Assembly: GCF_963677155.1 (NCBI RefSeq)
Contig: NZ_OY781884.1
Location: 4,212,501-4,276,500 of the forward strand
Source of the DNA: an uncultured Draconibacterium sp.
GTDB lineage: Bacteria; Bacteroidota; Bacteroidia; Bacteroidales; Prolixibacteraceae
DNA: 64,000 nt
Reading direction: 5' to 3'
In this document: positions 26,409 through 35,626 of the stretch, in pieces
Layout: the number at the start of each line of letters is the position of its first letter
Position numbering within the stretch: position 1 is the stretch's first letter
Program-made: the position numbers and the translations under genes
The notes under the pieces: generated by a model
What the model was told of the DNA's origin: nothing
What the model saw: only the letters and a program-made list of their open reading frames with translations
Databases searched by the model: none

Positions 26409-27122
26409 AATTAGCAATCTGAACTTGCAAAAGTTTTAGCTTGTTCTCCTAAAGACTTTTGTCCGGATATTCCAATTCTGTAAGAAATAATAAATAGTAA
26501 ATCCCATTCTTTTCCAAACAATAGGAAATGCTTTGGAACAGTTGGTAAGTGTTAGTGAGAGGTAGTAATACGAAAGAAATTTTGTAAGTCTTTGGCAAGT
26601 GTCATTTTCCTGTCTTGGAGATTCGCGATTCGCGAATTGAAAATCTTGTTTGAGAAGCTACTATTTCATCTTTCGCAAAGAACAGAAAAAGAGCAATAAA
26701 TTGCTTCTCAATTCCTTCTCTCAACTGACATTAATTCCCGAAATTTTGGGATAATTTAAGTGTTTCGCTTAAGGTCCACACTGAGGTCCAATTGGTATAA
26801 GTTGCGACAAACCAAAACGCAGAAACGATTATAGGTGCTATTTGAATCAGTAGTACGCCAACTTTAGCAATTATAGTAACCAGAACTTATGTGGAGAACT
26901 GATTCCGATGTATAGCTATTGGCATCAAGTGGGCTTTGTTCTCTGCTTACTGGGGCGATAAGAAAAATTAAACAATCGGGCACCTGCCTGCTTTGTGGCG
27001 GAATAGTTCATTTTGTCTTGCTTTAAAACATAAAATATTTTACAAGATATAGTCATTGTTTTGACTAAATTGAATAGCTTTAAAGTCCAGATGTTCAAAG
27101 TCTACCCAATCCGCTGTGGATC
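26409..27122. other. Intergenic region upstream of the CRISPR-Cas operon
   Basis: No gene supported. It contains a perfect 17-bp palindrome at 26621-26637. The last 120 nt (AT-rich, with TTTTGTCTTGCTTTAAAAC near 27013) are the probable promoter area of the WYL-cas transcript. Confidence 0.45.
26621..26637. promoter_or_regulatory. Perfect 17-bp palindrome
   Basis: ATTCGCGA T TCGCGAAT, eight bases on each side of a central T. GC-rich core in an AT-rich region. It lies between the XRE gene and the WYL gene and could be an operator for either; no second copy was noticed. Confidence 0.4.
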
Positions 27123-28034
27123 ATGAGAGAACAAAGTAAAGTTAAACGCCTGCTGGAACTACTGATTTATCTTTCCAGCGGACTCCGATACAGCCTTTCA
27201 GAAATCGCTGATCGTTTTCAGGTTTCTGATCGGACCGTATTTCAGGATATTAAAGACCTTCGCGAGATTGGTTTTATTATTCCTGAGCCGAATGATGGCA
27301 GGTATTATGTAGATAAAAACACACCTTATTTTAGGGAGATAAGTGAGTTGCTGCACTTCTCAAAAGAAGAAGCGGTGATATTACAAAATGCGATTCATGG
27401 TGTTAGCGATGAAAATCTATTAAAACGTAACCTGATTCGAAAACTTTATGCCCTCTATGATTTTGACCGGGTAGCTGACACCATCGTAAAACCCCAATAT
27501 TCTGCTAATATTCATGAGCTGATTAAGGCGATAAAATACAGAAACAAGGTTATTCTTCGGGGCTATTTTTCGGCAAACAGCGGACAGATGAAAGACCGTA
27601 TTGTAGAGCCCTTTGATTTTACCACCAATTATGTAGCTACCTGGGCATATGACATGAAAGACAGCTGTTGCAAAACGTTTAAGAATGCCCGAATTTCTTC
27701 CGTACAGCTATTGCCCGAGCCATGGGAAAACGAAAGAAAACATAGGGCTCTTCCCATAGATGTTTTTCGAATCAGCTCAGATAAAGAAATACCGGTGAAA
27801 CTAAAACTTAGCATGAGGGCCGCCGAACTTTTAAAAGAAGAGTATCCGTTGTCGGAGGAATTTATAAAACCGCTGACTGACGAGAAATTTATGTTCGAAG
27901 CAAAAGTGGCTGGTTTCGAAGGAGTCGGTCGTTTTGTAATGGGGCTCTGCGATGAGATTGACGTTGAATATCCTCAAAGTCTGAAAGAATTTATCCAAAA
28001 TAAAGCAAAAAATAATATTACTGACATAAGTTGA
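27123..28034 (+). CDS. WYL-domain transcriptional regulator linked to the cas genes
   Basis: A 303-aa protein. The N-terminal HTH (KRLLELLIYLSSGLRYSLSE, then IADRFQVSDRTVFQDIKDLR at residues 27-46) is of the DeoR-like HTH_11 type. The middle and C-terminus form a WYL domain (residues about 138-210: HELIKAIKYRNKVILRGYF and VEPFDFTTNYVATWAYD, with the central motif changed to VATWAY) and a WCX-like extension (LKLSMRAAELLKEEYPLS). WYL proteins often sense nucleic-acid ligands and control CRISPR-Cas or other defence loci. The gene ends 48 nt before cas6 on the same strand, so it probably regulates the operon and is co-transcribed. Confidence 0.87.
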   Translation: MREQSKVKRLLELLIYLSSGLRYSLSEIADRFQVSDRTVFQDIKDLREIGFIIPEPNDGRYYVDKNTPYFREISELLHFSKEEAVILQNAIHGVSDENLLKRNLIRKLYALYDFDRVADTIVKPQYSANIHELIKAIKYRNKVILRGYFSANSGQMKDRIVEPFDFTTNYVATWAYDMKDSCCKTFKNARISSVQLLPEPWENERKHRALPIDVFRISSDKEIPVKLKLSMRAAELLKEEYPLSEEFIKPLTDEKFMFEAKVAGFEGVGRFVMGLCDEIDVEYPQSLKEFIQNKAKNNITDIS

Positions 28035-28082
28035 CAGTAGTGAAAATCATCTTTGATAAAAATTAAATAAATCGTACTCAAA

Positions 28083-28874
28083 ATGAGATTTGAACTTACA
28101 TTAAACCGTACCACAAAACAACGCATGTTGCCGATGGATTACCAGTATTATATTAGTGCCTGGATTTACAAGGTGTTGAAGCAGGCTGACCGTGATTTCG
28201 CACATTTCCTGCATGAAAAAGGATATGGTCAAAGTGATACAAAGTTGTACAAACTTTTCTGCTTTTCTCGGCTCGAATTTGGGCGACCTCGATTATGGAA
28301 GGAGAAAAAGCTGTTTGAAATAACAGCGCATAACATTTATCTAAAAATCAGCTTCGATGTTCAAGAAGCTGCCTCTAATTTCATTAAGGGATTGTTTATG
28401 AACCAGGAATTTTATCTCGGAGATAAATTTAATGGTATTGATTTTAAAGTTATGGGAATTGACGCATTACCCGAACCGGTTTTTAATGAAACCACGCGAT
28501 ATCGGCTACAAACACCGTGGGTGGTAAGTATTAAAACGGAAGCAGATAAACATCCTCAGTATCTTTCTCCCGGAGACGAAAAATTTGAGACGCTTTCGGT
28601 TAAGCATCTGGTGGAGAAATACAACAATACCAGAAACACAGATCACATAAATTCATCACAAATTAATTTTAAAAGAACCGCCGGGTTTAAGCGTGCCGGG
28701 TTTGTAATAAAACGTGAATCGCTTCAGGAATCGCGTGTAGTTGGAAACCTATTCGATTTTGAACTAACTGCGCCATTGGAGATACATCGTATGATTTGGG
28801 GAGCAGGCGTGAGTGAGAAAAGTTCCAGTGGATTTGGGTGGTGTGAGATTCTTAATCAGCCAGACAGTGTCTAA
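28083..28874 (+). CDS. cas6: Cas6 CRISPR pre-crRNA endoribonuclease
   Basis: A 263-aa RAMP protein. The C-terminal glycine-rich loop typical of Cas6 is at residues 240-252 (GAGVSEKSSSGFGWCEI). The N-terminal ferredoxin half contains HFLHEKGY (His41, His44), a position where many Cas6 proteins have the catalytic histidine. It cuts the repeat RNA to make crRNAs. It is the first cas gene, with GC content like cas4-cas1-cas2 (27/60 G+C in 28261-28320 by hand count) and unlike the following genes. It is followed by the remnant of a different cas8. Confidence 0.93.
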   Translation: MRFELTLNRTTKQRMLPMDYQYYISAWIYKVLKQADRDFAHFLHEKGYGQSDTKLYKLFCFSRLEFGRPRLWKEKKLFEITAHNIYLKISFDVQEAASNFIKGLFMNQEFYLGDKFNGIDFKVMGIDALPEPVFNETTRYRLQTPWVVSIKTEADKHPQYLSPGDEKFETLSVKHLVEKYNNTRNTDHINSSQINFKRTAGFKRAGFVIKRESLQESRVVGNLFDFELTAPLEIHRMIWGAGVSEKSSSGFGWCEILNQPDSV

Positions 28875-29100
28875 AAAGTCCCGTCATCGTTAAGAATACA
28901 ACAAACAATATGAAACAAAACAACATGAAAAATTATGATACGAGAGCTAATGAACTTTGTAAACGACTTGGAACAAGACTACCCTGAAGTCTTTGATCTG
29001 AACAAAACTCCGTCGCCCGGACGGCACCTTTGGGTGGACTGGATGAGAATGGAAACTATTATCACATTAGTTGAAATCAATACTTTAATACCAAAATGAT
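28875..29100. other. Spacer between cas6 and cas8 with degenerate coding sequence
   Basis: A 226-bp gap, far larger than other gaps in the operon (1-25 bp). It contains the broken cas8-like start described at 28935-29099. The first 60 nt are non-coding. Confidence 0.6.
28935..29099 (+). pseudogene. Remnant of the 5' end of a different Cas8b/Csh1-like gene
   Basis: The frame reads MIRELMNFVNDLEQDYPEVF then DLNKTPSPGRHLWV. Then the sequence goes out of frame; the next frame reads LDENGNYYHIS and stops. Joined, it gives HLWV-x-LDENGNYYHIS, which resembles the N-terminus of Csh1/TM1802-type Cas8b proteins (IKEL..., PxPGLHLxV, LDExGN). Position fits too: the start of a cas8 directly after cas6. 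It ends one base before the ATG of the present cas8. The identification rests on remembered family patterns, not a search. Confidence 0.6.
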
Positions 29101-31107
29101 ATGACAACAATATTTAAACATTATACTGGCAATGCAATGCTTAATAATGCATTAATGACGATAGAATCAATTGCTGAATTAAACAATGTTGTTGAGATTA
29201 CGCCACAAATATTGTCTTACTATTTTGACAAATTAAATCTTTACTCTCTCAATGATAGATTTAAAAGCTACACAATGCTATTTACAAAAAATTGCCTTCT
29301 AAAAACCGATAAAACAATGGGTAAAGTAGTTTATAAAAAAGTCATCCAATACTTATTAAACAATTTTAGCAACGAAGGGAAATATGTATGTGAAATTACA
29401 GGAATGCATTTTGACAAAACCTTTAATGATTTATATCGTGAAGCGTTAAAAAGTGCCGGCTTAAAAGAGAAAGAAATTGCAAATAAGGATACAACAATTA
29501 ATAGAGGTTGGTTTCCTTTAATTGGAAGCTTGGGCTCAGATGCACAAGCATTGCCACAAGCAAAATATGTAGTACAAATACACCCGATATGCATACCCAT
29601 CATGCAATTTCTACCTCTTTCCTCTCTTTTGTACAAAAGAAGACTTCTGCTAATCGATTCATCGAACTTTCAATTTACTAAAGAGTTAATAAGAGAGAAT
29701 ACTCAGCTAATAAAAAAACAAATTGAACTTACAGCAGAAAATAAATCAATTGAGAATATAAAATTTGGTAAAGGGCATTATCTATTACAAGCAATTGAAG
29801 TTCTAAAGAGAAAAGAATTTGAAAATGATTATTCTGATTTAAATCTTTGGAGTTTTTCAAATTCGGGAATCGGTGCAAGTTGTGAGATAGAGCGTGTTCC
29901 CAATATTTTAATAAAGAAATTAATTTTACTCGCACGCAATCCAATAATAAACAATGAATTAAAAAATATTCTTCGAAGCGGAGGATTAGCTGAAACATTT
30001 CTAAAAGCTTTAGAAAATAATTCAGAATGGCACCGGTTATATCCGAATGTATTTGGATCGGGAAGAAGAAAAGAAGAATATGATGGTGTTTCTGTAAATT
30101 TTTATGAGGCATATCTTAAAGTTATCGACAGTTCTAAAAAAATAGAATACGCGAAATATTTGGCTTATTTGATTGAAAAGTACAAAACAGAGTCTTTCGA
30201 GAAATACCTCATTAAAAGAGATGCCCACAAGGAAAAAAGTTTTCATACAGATTTGTTTGCGGTATTGGTAAAAGCAATAGAGAATGGAGAATGGGATTTA
30301 GAACATCACATTGAGATTCTTGATAATTCGAACGATTTACCTTTGAGGAATAATTTCTATTCTATCCTCAAACCAACACATTATTATTACTACAAGAAAG
30401 TTTACTACACTAATTCTCATATACCTAAACTCGAAAAAATAACTTATAATGCTTACAAGATTTGTCAGTGGCTCATCGCTTTAATTCAGGAAGATAATAG
30501 AAAAGAGGCCTTGATAAAGGATCTTGTCAATATTCAAAATTACATTAAAGTTAATTACACTAATTTGTTTTTTAGGGCAGCACAGTTCGATGAAGTTGAT
30601 ATTGACAGCATTTTTTATTGTGTAATTGATGATGAATATCATATTGTTCGATACGGGCTAAATGGTCTATTGCGTGTCTTTTTCACTCAACCAAAGCAAC
30701 AAAAATTTATAATTCATAAACTCGAAAAGGATGAAGCGTGGCAATTGAATAAAAGAAATATTGAATGGCTGGAAGAGATTAACTCTTTTACTGAAGATTA
30801 CAAAAGTTATTATTTAAACAAATATAAACATAAGGAAACAGGTGATTATCCTTATAACAAATTTTTAAACTTATTAAAATCCATTCCTAATTCCAATAAT
30901 GAATTTCTTCAATGGTTTTACGAAGCTATTGAAAATACTAATAACTATTTGAAGGAAATCGCAAAATCCTCTATAATTTGGAATGATGCATTGCTTTACT
31001 TGCCAAATGGTGAGTTCAATTTAAGTATTGCAAAGCTGGTTATTAAATTTACTCTACTTAAAAATTATCATACCGTAAATAAATTAACTCAAATAATTAA
31101 TAACTAA
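29101..31107 (+). CDS. cas8: Type I-B CRISPR large subunit Cas8 (Cst1-like)
   Basis: A 668-aa protein at the large-subunit position, directly upstream of cas7 (12-nt gap). The N-terminus (MTTIFKHYTGNAMLNNALMT) and the block GKYVCEITGMHFDKTF fit the Cst1 (Cas_CXXC_CXXC) group of Cas8, but the paired CXXC zinc-finger cysteines are absent: only single cysteines occur (for example CEITG). Assignment rests mainly on position and on its Cst2/DevR-type neighbour. In the Cascade complex Cas8 recognises the PAM and recruits Cas3. It is strongly AT-rich (15/60 G+C in 29221-29280), unlike cas6. The start follows the earlier remnant's stop by one base. Confidence 0.8.
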   Translation: MTTIFKHYTGNAMLNNALMTIESIAELNNVVEITPQILSYYFDKLNLYSLNDRFKSYTMLFTKNCLLKTDKTMGKVVYKKVIQYLLNNFSNEGKYVCEITGMHFDKTFNDLYREALKSAGLKEKEIANKDTTINRGWFPLIGSLGSDAQALPQAKYVVQIHPICIPIMQFLPLSSLLYKRRLLLIDSSNFQFTKELIRENTQLIKKQIELTAENKSIENIKFGKGHYLLQAIEVLKRKEFENDYSDLNLWSFSNSGIGASCEIERVPNILIKKLILLARNPIINNELKNILRSGGLAETFLKALENNSEWHRLYPNVFGSGRRKEEYDGVSVNFYEAYLKVIDSSKKIEYAKYLAYLIEKYKTESFEKYLIKRDAHKEKSFHTDLFAVLVKAIENGEWDLEHHIEILDNSNDLPLRNNFYSILKPTHYYYYKKVYYTNSHIPKLEKITYNAYKICQWLIALIQEDNRKEALIKDLVNIQNYIKVNYTNLFFRAAQFDEVDIDSIFYCVIDDEYHIVRYGLNGLLRVFFTQPKQQKFIIHKLEKDEAWQLNKRNIEWLEEINSFTEDYKSYYLNKYKHKETGDYPYNKFLNLLKSIPNSNNEFLQWFYEAIENTNNYLKEIAKSSIIWNDALLYLPNGEFNLSIAKLVIKFTLLKNYHTVNKLTQIINN

Positions 31108-31119
31108 AACTTTTTCAAA

Positions 31120-32145
31120 ATGGCAAAATTAAAAAACATTTCAGGTGCATTATTAATTGATGCAACAGCAGCATTCTTAAATGGTGCAGGCTTAGGTGTT
31201 GGTGAAGACAAAAATAAGGTAATTCCAAAAACATTTCGTGAAAAAGTAAATGGAAGAGCAGAAGAAGTCCCTTATGTTTCTGCACAATCCTGGAGAAGGT
31301 GGTTGAGGGATACCACAAATGAGGAAAACGAGTGGAACCCAAGTGAATTAAAAGCAATAAAGCAATCTGCAACTGGTTCCACGAACAAAATAGCCACTGA
31401 ATTAAATCCAATAGATTTTCCTGAGGATGATTTATTTGGTTATATGAAAAGTGGCGAAGGCAAGGAAGAGAGCATCCAAAGAACATCCCCTTTTAAGAGT
31501 TCTATCCTGAAAGGTATACGAAATATGCGAACATTGAATAACGACGAAGCATTTGTTCATCTCAAGGAGGGTTCACCATTACCCTATTCCACTCGGTTTT
31601 ACTCAACCCATCTTGAAGGCTTCTTCAATTTGGAATATTATCGATTAGGGGTTTATGACAATTTGGGAAGCCACCAAGAACTGTCCATGGCTTTGATTGA
31701 ACAACATAAAGATAAATTTGATGTTACTGATTTAAGTAATAAAAATCACAAACGTTATTCTTTAAAGGATGCAGAGAAAAGAAGAAAAGAAAATGCATCA
31801 GGCCTTTTAAAGGGATTAGCTTATTTAAGAGGAGGGGCAAAACAATCTGCATTTGGCGCTGATGTTTCTCCAAAAGTTTTGATAATAGCAGGAATGGAAT
31901 CTGCTAATCCTGTTTTTAATAATCTATTTATTGGAACAGGAGAAAAACCTACCTTAAACATTGCAGCTCTAAAACAGATTGCAGATGACTACAAAAATAA
32001 ACTCGCGACTCCTATTTTCATTGGGATTCGTACCGGTTATCTGGAAAATGAAGAAGATGTAAAAAAATTAGGTGATGGTTTTAGCATCGGTTCTCCCATA
32101 AGTATTGTTAATCAGTTTAATGAAACCTATTTTAAAAATGAATAA
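31120..32145 (+). CDS. cas7: Cas7 backbone subunit (Cst2/DevR family)
   Basis: A 341-aa RAMP protein. Characteristic blocks are ISGALLIDATAAFLNGAGLG near the start, PYVSAQSWRRWLRDT (residues 47-62), STRFYSTHLEGFFNLEYYRL and GGAKQSAFGADVSPKVLIIA, with a glycine-rich loop. These match the type I-B Cas7/Cst2/DevR family. Multiple copies coat the crRNA spacer in Cascade. It overlaps cas5 by 8 bp (shared ATGAATAA), so translation is coupled. AT-rich like its neighbours. Confidence 0.93.
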   Translation: MAKLKNISGALLIDATAAFLNGAGLGVGEDKNKVIPKTFREKVNGRAEEVPYVSAQSWRRWLRDTTNEENEWNPSELKAIKQSATGSTNKIATELNPIDFPEDDLFGYMKSGEGKEESIQRTSPFKSSILKGIRNMRTLNNDEAFVHLKEGSPLPYSTRFYSTHLEGFFNLEYYRLGVYDNLGSHQELSMALIEQHKDKFDVTDLSNKNHKRYSLKDAEKRRKENASGLLKGLAYLRGGAKQSAFGADVSPKVLIIAGMESANPVFNNLFIGTGEKPTLNIAALKQIADDYKNKLATPIFIGIRTGYLENEEDVKKLGDGFSIGSPISIVNQFNETYFKNE

Positions 32146-32827
32146 ATTACTTGAGGTAAAATTCTCGGGATGGACTGCCACCCCGAGAATGCCATTTATT
32201 ATTACCGGAGGATCTGATGGTGGTTCTATTTGTATGCCAACTCCCAGCTATTCAATAATTATGGGTATTATAGGCTGCTGTTTAGGACATTTCATCGAAT
32301 CAAAAGAAGTTGAAGTTGGGTTTAAATATTCTTATGATACCATAGCTAAAGATATTGAAACAAGAAAGAGATATGAGAATAAAGGGAAAGGAATTGTAAT
32401 AAATCAAAAAGGGACAAATCCTTATAAATTGGAATTTCATACTTCTCCTCAACTTACAATATGGCTTAATCGTTTAGATTGGAAAGAATATTTTGAAGAT
32501 CCAATCGGAACACCATCACTTGGGCGGTCACAAGATATTTTAAAAATTGAGCAGGTTAGAATAGTAGCAGTTAAACCGGTAGAACAGGCTAAAATATCAG
32601 GATGTATGCTCCCGTATGATCCCTCAATTAAGACTGGAGGTCAATTAATCCAATTGGCAGAGTCTTATAACGAAAATGATAAGATAGGTAGCGGTAGAAC
32701 ACAAACAAAATCGAAAATTTTTATTTCTATTCCTGCCGATAACAATGTTGAAATAGCATTCAACCAATTGTATCAGACAATTGATTCTCCTGTAAATAGT
32801 TTTTACTTACATAAATTTCATGACTGA
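32138..32827 (+). CDS. cas5: Cas5 subunit (Cas5t type)
   Basis: I chose the ATG at 32138 (MNKLLEVKFSGWTATPRMPF), which overlaps the cas7 stop; the longer frame to 32105 adds 11 residues inside cas7. The 229-aa protein has the Cas5 start (KFSGWTATPR) and the block TPSYSIIMGIIGCCLGHFI, with SLGRSQDIL in the middle. In Cascade it caps the 5' handle of the crRNA; catalysis is not expected because Cas6 is present. It ends in an 8-bp overlap with cas3. Confidence 0.9.
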   Translation: MNKLLEVKFSGWTATPRMPFIITGGSDGGSICMPTPSYSIIMGIIGCCLGHFIESKEVEVGFKYSYDTIAKDIETRKRYENKGKGIVINQKGTNPYKLEFHTSPQLTIWLNRLDWKEYFEDPIGTPSLGRSQDILKIEQVRIVAVKPVEQAKISGCMLPYDPSIKTGGQLIQLAESYNENDKIGSGRTQTKSKIFISIPADNNVEIAFNQLYQTIDSPVNSFYLHKFHD

Positions 32828-35087
32828 TTTTCTTGACAAAATAATGGCAAAAAGTGATGGAAGAACTACACTTGAAATGCATACAAACCACGTGTTAACA
32901 GCAAGTGTAGAATTATTAAATAAATTGCCATTTACAGATGAAGACAAAAAATATTGGATGCCTAAATTACAAAGATGTGTAATTATGCATGATTTAGGTA
33001 AGATTGTTCCTGAGTTTCAAAAGAGTTTAAATGGGGATCGTTCGATATCTATTCGACATGAAATAATTTCTCTCTGGTTTTGCGAAAATTTTTTAGAGCT
33101 CCCGATTGATGAATTGTTTGCAATAGCAACACATCATAAGGGAATTGTTAAAACAGGGGAAGCAAAAAGACTTGAATGGGAAACATTAAAAGAACACATG
33201 AATTATTTCTTTGCTGAGAACAAAGAGATTTTATCCCAAAAATTTTTACTAGAATGGCTTAAAAAATTTGATATTGGGATAAATACCGTCGAAAAAAAAT
33301 TGAATACTGAAATCTCACCACTTTCTATCAAAATATTATCATATAACTATCAGCGAAAAATTCTACCACACATTAATACCAGAAAGGAACTATCGTTGAT
33401 GCGTACATTATTAATGTCTTCTGATCATATAGGTTCAGCAAGATATGAAAGAGAAATACCAACATATAAAAAAATTGAAATCAAAGATTTTCAACCAATT
33501 AAAGATGGGATGTACTTTGAATTTAGGAACTTTCAAAAACAACTTCAATCAATCAAAACAGATGTTATTCTGCACGCGCCAACAGGTTCAGGAAAAACAG
33601 AAGCAGCACTTGGATGGGTATGGGCAAATCAGGAAGAAAACTCACGACTATATTATTTATTACCCTACACAGCAAGTATTAATGCGATGGTTTTACGGTT
33701 ACAAAATATATTTGGACAGAAAAATGTAACCGCATTACATTCAAAAACTTTGGATTTCTTTTACGATATGCTAATTAATGAGGAGTCCATTCAGGAGACA
33801 ACCGACTATCATAAATTAGAAAAGGAAGCCAGAGATAGAAAATCTTTTTCAAAAGAAATTTTTCATTCCATTAAAGTTGCAACCCTTCATCAAATATTAA
33901 AAATAGCATTGAAGGGGAAAGGATGGGAATTTGGAATAATTGACTGTAAAAATGCATTATTTATAATTGATGAATTCCACACATATAATGCATTACTTAC
34001 TGGTTTATTATTGTCTGCAATTAAACTGTTTAAAAATTTGTTTAGTGCTAAATTTCTTTTTATGTCCGCAACCATTCCAGACTTTATGCTGGACCACATT
34101 ATTGAATACGTTTTTGACGGAAATAAAAAATTTTTGATTCGTCCAAATCCCGCTGTTGACAGTGACAAGGAAATTATAGGAAGAAAGCGCCATCGACTGT
34201 TTTGCCAGTCAAAATCTACAATTAAAGATAAAATTGACCTTATAAATAATTATTTAGAAAAGGATTGCAGCATTTTAATTATTGTTAATAACGTAAAAAC
34301 TGCTCAACAACTTTATTCTGAAATTTTGATTGAAGACGCTGATGAAGTTGTTTTACTCCATAGTGGTTTTCACAAAAAAGGAAGAATTGATATTGAGCAA
34401 AGAATAACTGACAAGGATATAAACAAACGCCCCAGATTATTAATTGCTACACAAGCTGTCGAAGTTAGTTTGGATATTGATTATGATTTGGCTCTTATTG
34501 AAAATGCACCAATTGATGCATTAATTCAAAGATTTGGGAGAGTAAATCGTGCAGGGAAAAAGGGTGTTGCTCCGATATTTTTATTTGAAGAAATAATTGG
34601 AAACACAGAATTTTTTTATGATGAAAATGTGTTGAAAGCTACTTGGAATAATCTTTTACCATTTCATGAACAAGATCTTTCAGAAAATGACCTTGTGGAG
34701 ATTTGTAACACAGTTTATTCAACCGGATATAATGATGTACAACAGCGTGATTTTGAAAAGGGATTAAATAATTCTACTATAAAAAGATTTGAAGAAGAAT
34801 GGGTTGCAGGAGATTGGAATGACTGGATAGATAGTATTATGGAAGAAAATAATCAAAAAGTTGAAATTCTATGTGAGAATTTAATTCCTGAATTTGATAA
34901 ATTAAAAGATCAGAAAAGATATATTGAGGCAAACCAATTACTAGTTAATGTCTATTATTATGAGTTACAAGCTACAGCTTTCAACTTGGATAAACAAAGA
35001 AATACAATTGTAGCTTATGACTTTATTTATGATTCCAAAATTGGTTATCAAAAAAAAGCAGTATCGTTTGATGAACAGTGCTTATAA
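32820..35087 (+). CDS. cas3: Cas3 HD-nuclease/helicase
   Basis: A 755-aa protein with an N-terminal HD nuclease domain: His21, MHDLGK at 56-61 (His57, Asp58), RHE at 79-81, THHKG at 104-108, SDHIGSA at 201-207. The helicase follows: Walker A APTGSGKT at 253-260, Walker B DEFH at 384-387, SAT at 416-418, VEVSLDIDYD at 548-556 and QRFGRVNR at 570-577. All catalytic signatures are present, so it should be active in degrading targeted DNA. It is AT-rich (14/60 G+C in 33841-33900). The GC content changes abruptly just after its stop. Confidence 0.96.
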   Translation: MTDFLDKIMAKSDGRTTLEMHTNHVLTASVELLNKLPFTDEDKKYWMPKLQRCVIMHDLGKIVPEFQKSLNGDRSISIRHEIISLWFCENFLELPIDELFAIATHHKGIVKTGEAKRLEWETLKEHMNYFFAENKEILSQKFLLEWLKKFDIGINTVEKKLNTEISPLSIKILSYNYQRKILPHINTRKELSLMRTLLMSSDHIGSARYEREIPTYKKIEIKDFQPIKDGMYFEFRNFQKQLQSIKTDVILHAPTGSGKTEAALGWVWANQEENSRLYYLLPYTASINAMVLRLQNIFGQKNVTALHSKTLDFFYDMLINEESIQETTDYHKLEKEARDRKSFSKEIFHSIKVATLHQILKIALKGKGWEFGIIDCKNALFIIDEFHTYNALLTGLLLSAIKLFKNLFSAKFLFMSATIPDFMLDHIIEYVFDGNKKFLIRPNPAVDSDKEIIGRKRHRLFCQSKSTIKDKIDLINNYLEKDCSILIIVNNVKTAQQLYSEILIEDADEVVLLHSGFHKKGRIDIEQRITDKDINKRPRLLIATQAVEVSLDIDYDLALIENAPIDALIQRFGRVNRAGKKGVAPIFLFEEIIGNTEFFYDENVLKATWNNLLPFHEQDLSENDLVEICNTVYSTGYNDVQQRDFEKGLNNSTIKRFEEEWVAGDWNDWIDSIMEENNQKVEILCENLIPEFDKLKDQKRYIEANQLLVNVYYYELQATAFNLDKQRNTIVAYDFIYDSKIGYQKKAVSFDEQCL

Positions 35088-35111
35088 ATCTATTCAGAAA
35101 TTAACTGATAT

Positions 35112-35618
35112 ATGCAAGTTACAGGAACACACATTCATTATTTTTTCAATTGTCACCGGCAGTTGTGGTTGTTTGCCAATGGCATTAATATGGAACAAAC
35201 CAGCGATACGGTTTACGAAGGAAAGTTGATTCATGAAACATCTTACTCGCAGCGTTCTGAACGATTTAAAGAGGTTGAACTGGGTCCAGTTAAAATTGAT
35301 TACTTCGATAAAAAGAACAAAGTAATTCATGAAATCAAAAAATCAAGCAAACTGCTTAATTCACATATTTGGCAGGTAAAATATTACATCTATGTATTCG
35401 AGCAAGCAGGTATTAAAGGTGTAACAGGAATTCTTGAATATCCGAAAGAACATAAAACAGAGGAAGTTTTATTAAGCGAACCCGACCGGGTTTATATAGA
35501 AGAACTTCTTGTTGAAATTGACAAGTTGATTCATCAGGAAAAATGTCCGCCATTATTAAATAAACCAAAATGTAAAAACTGTAGCTACTTTGATTTTTGC
35601 TATTCTAATGAAGCCTAA
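35112..35618 (+). CDS. cas4: Cas4 exonuclease
   Basis: A 168-aa RecB-like nuclease. Cys14 and a C-terminal cluster (Cys154, Cys157, Cys163; KCKNCSYFDFC) are the likely 4Fe-4S ligands. The nuclease motifs are GKLIHE (residues 38-42), KIDYFD (Asp63) and HEIKKS (Glu74, Lys76). Cas4 trims prespacers and selects PAM-proper ones together with Cas1-Cas2. It starts 24 nt after cas3 and 8 nt before cas1. Its GC content returns to that of cas6 (25/60 in 35161-35220). Confidence 0.95.
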   Translation: MQVTGTHIHYFFNCHRQLWLFANGINMEQTSDTVYEGKLIHETSYSQRSERFKEVELGPVKIDYFDKKNKVIHEIKKSSKLLNSHIWQVKYYIYVFEQAGIKGVTGILEYPKEHKTEEVLLSEPDRVYIEELLVEIDKLIHQEKCPPLLNKPKCKNCSYFDFCYSNEA

Positions 35619-35626
35619 ACCTGATA

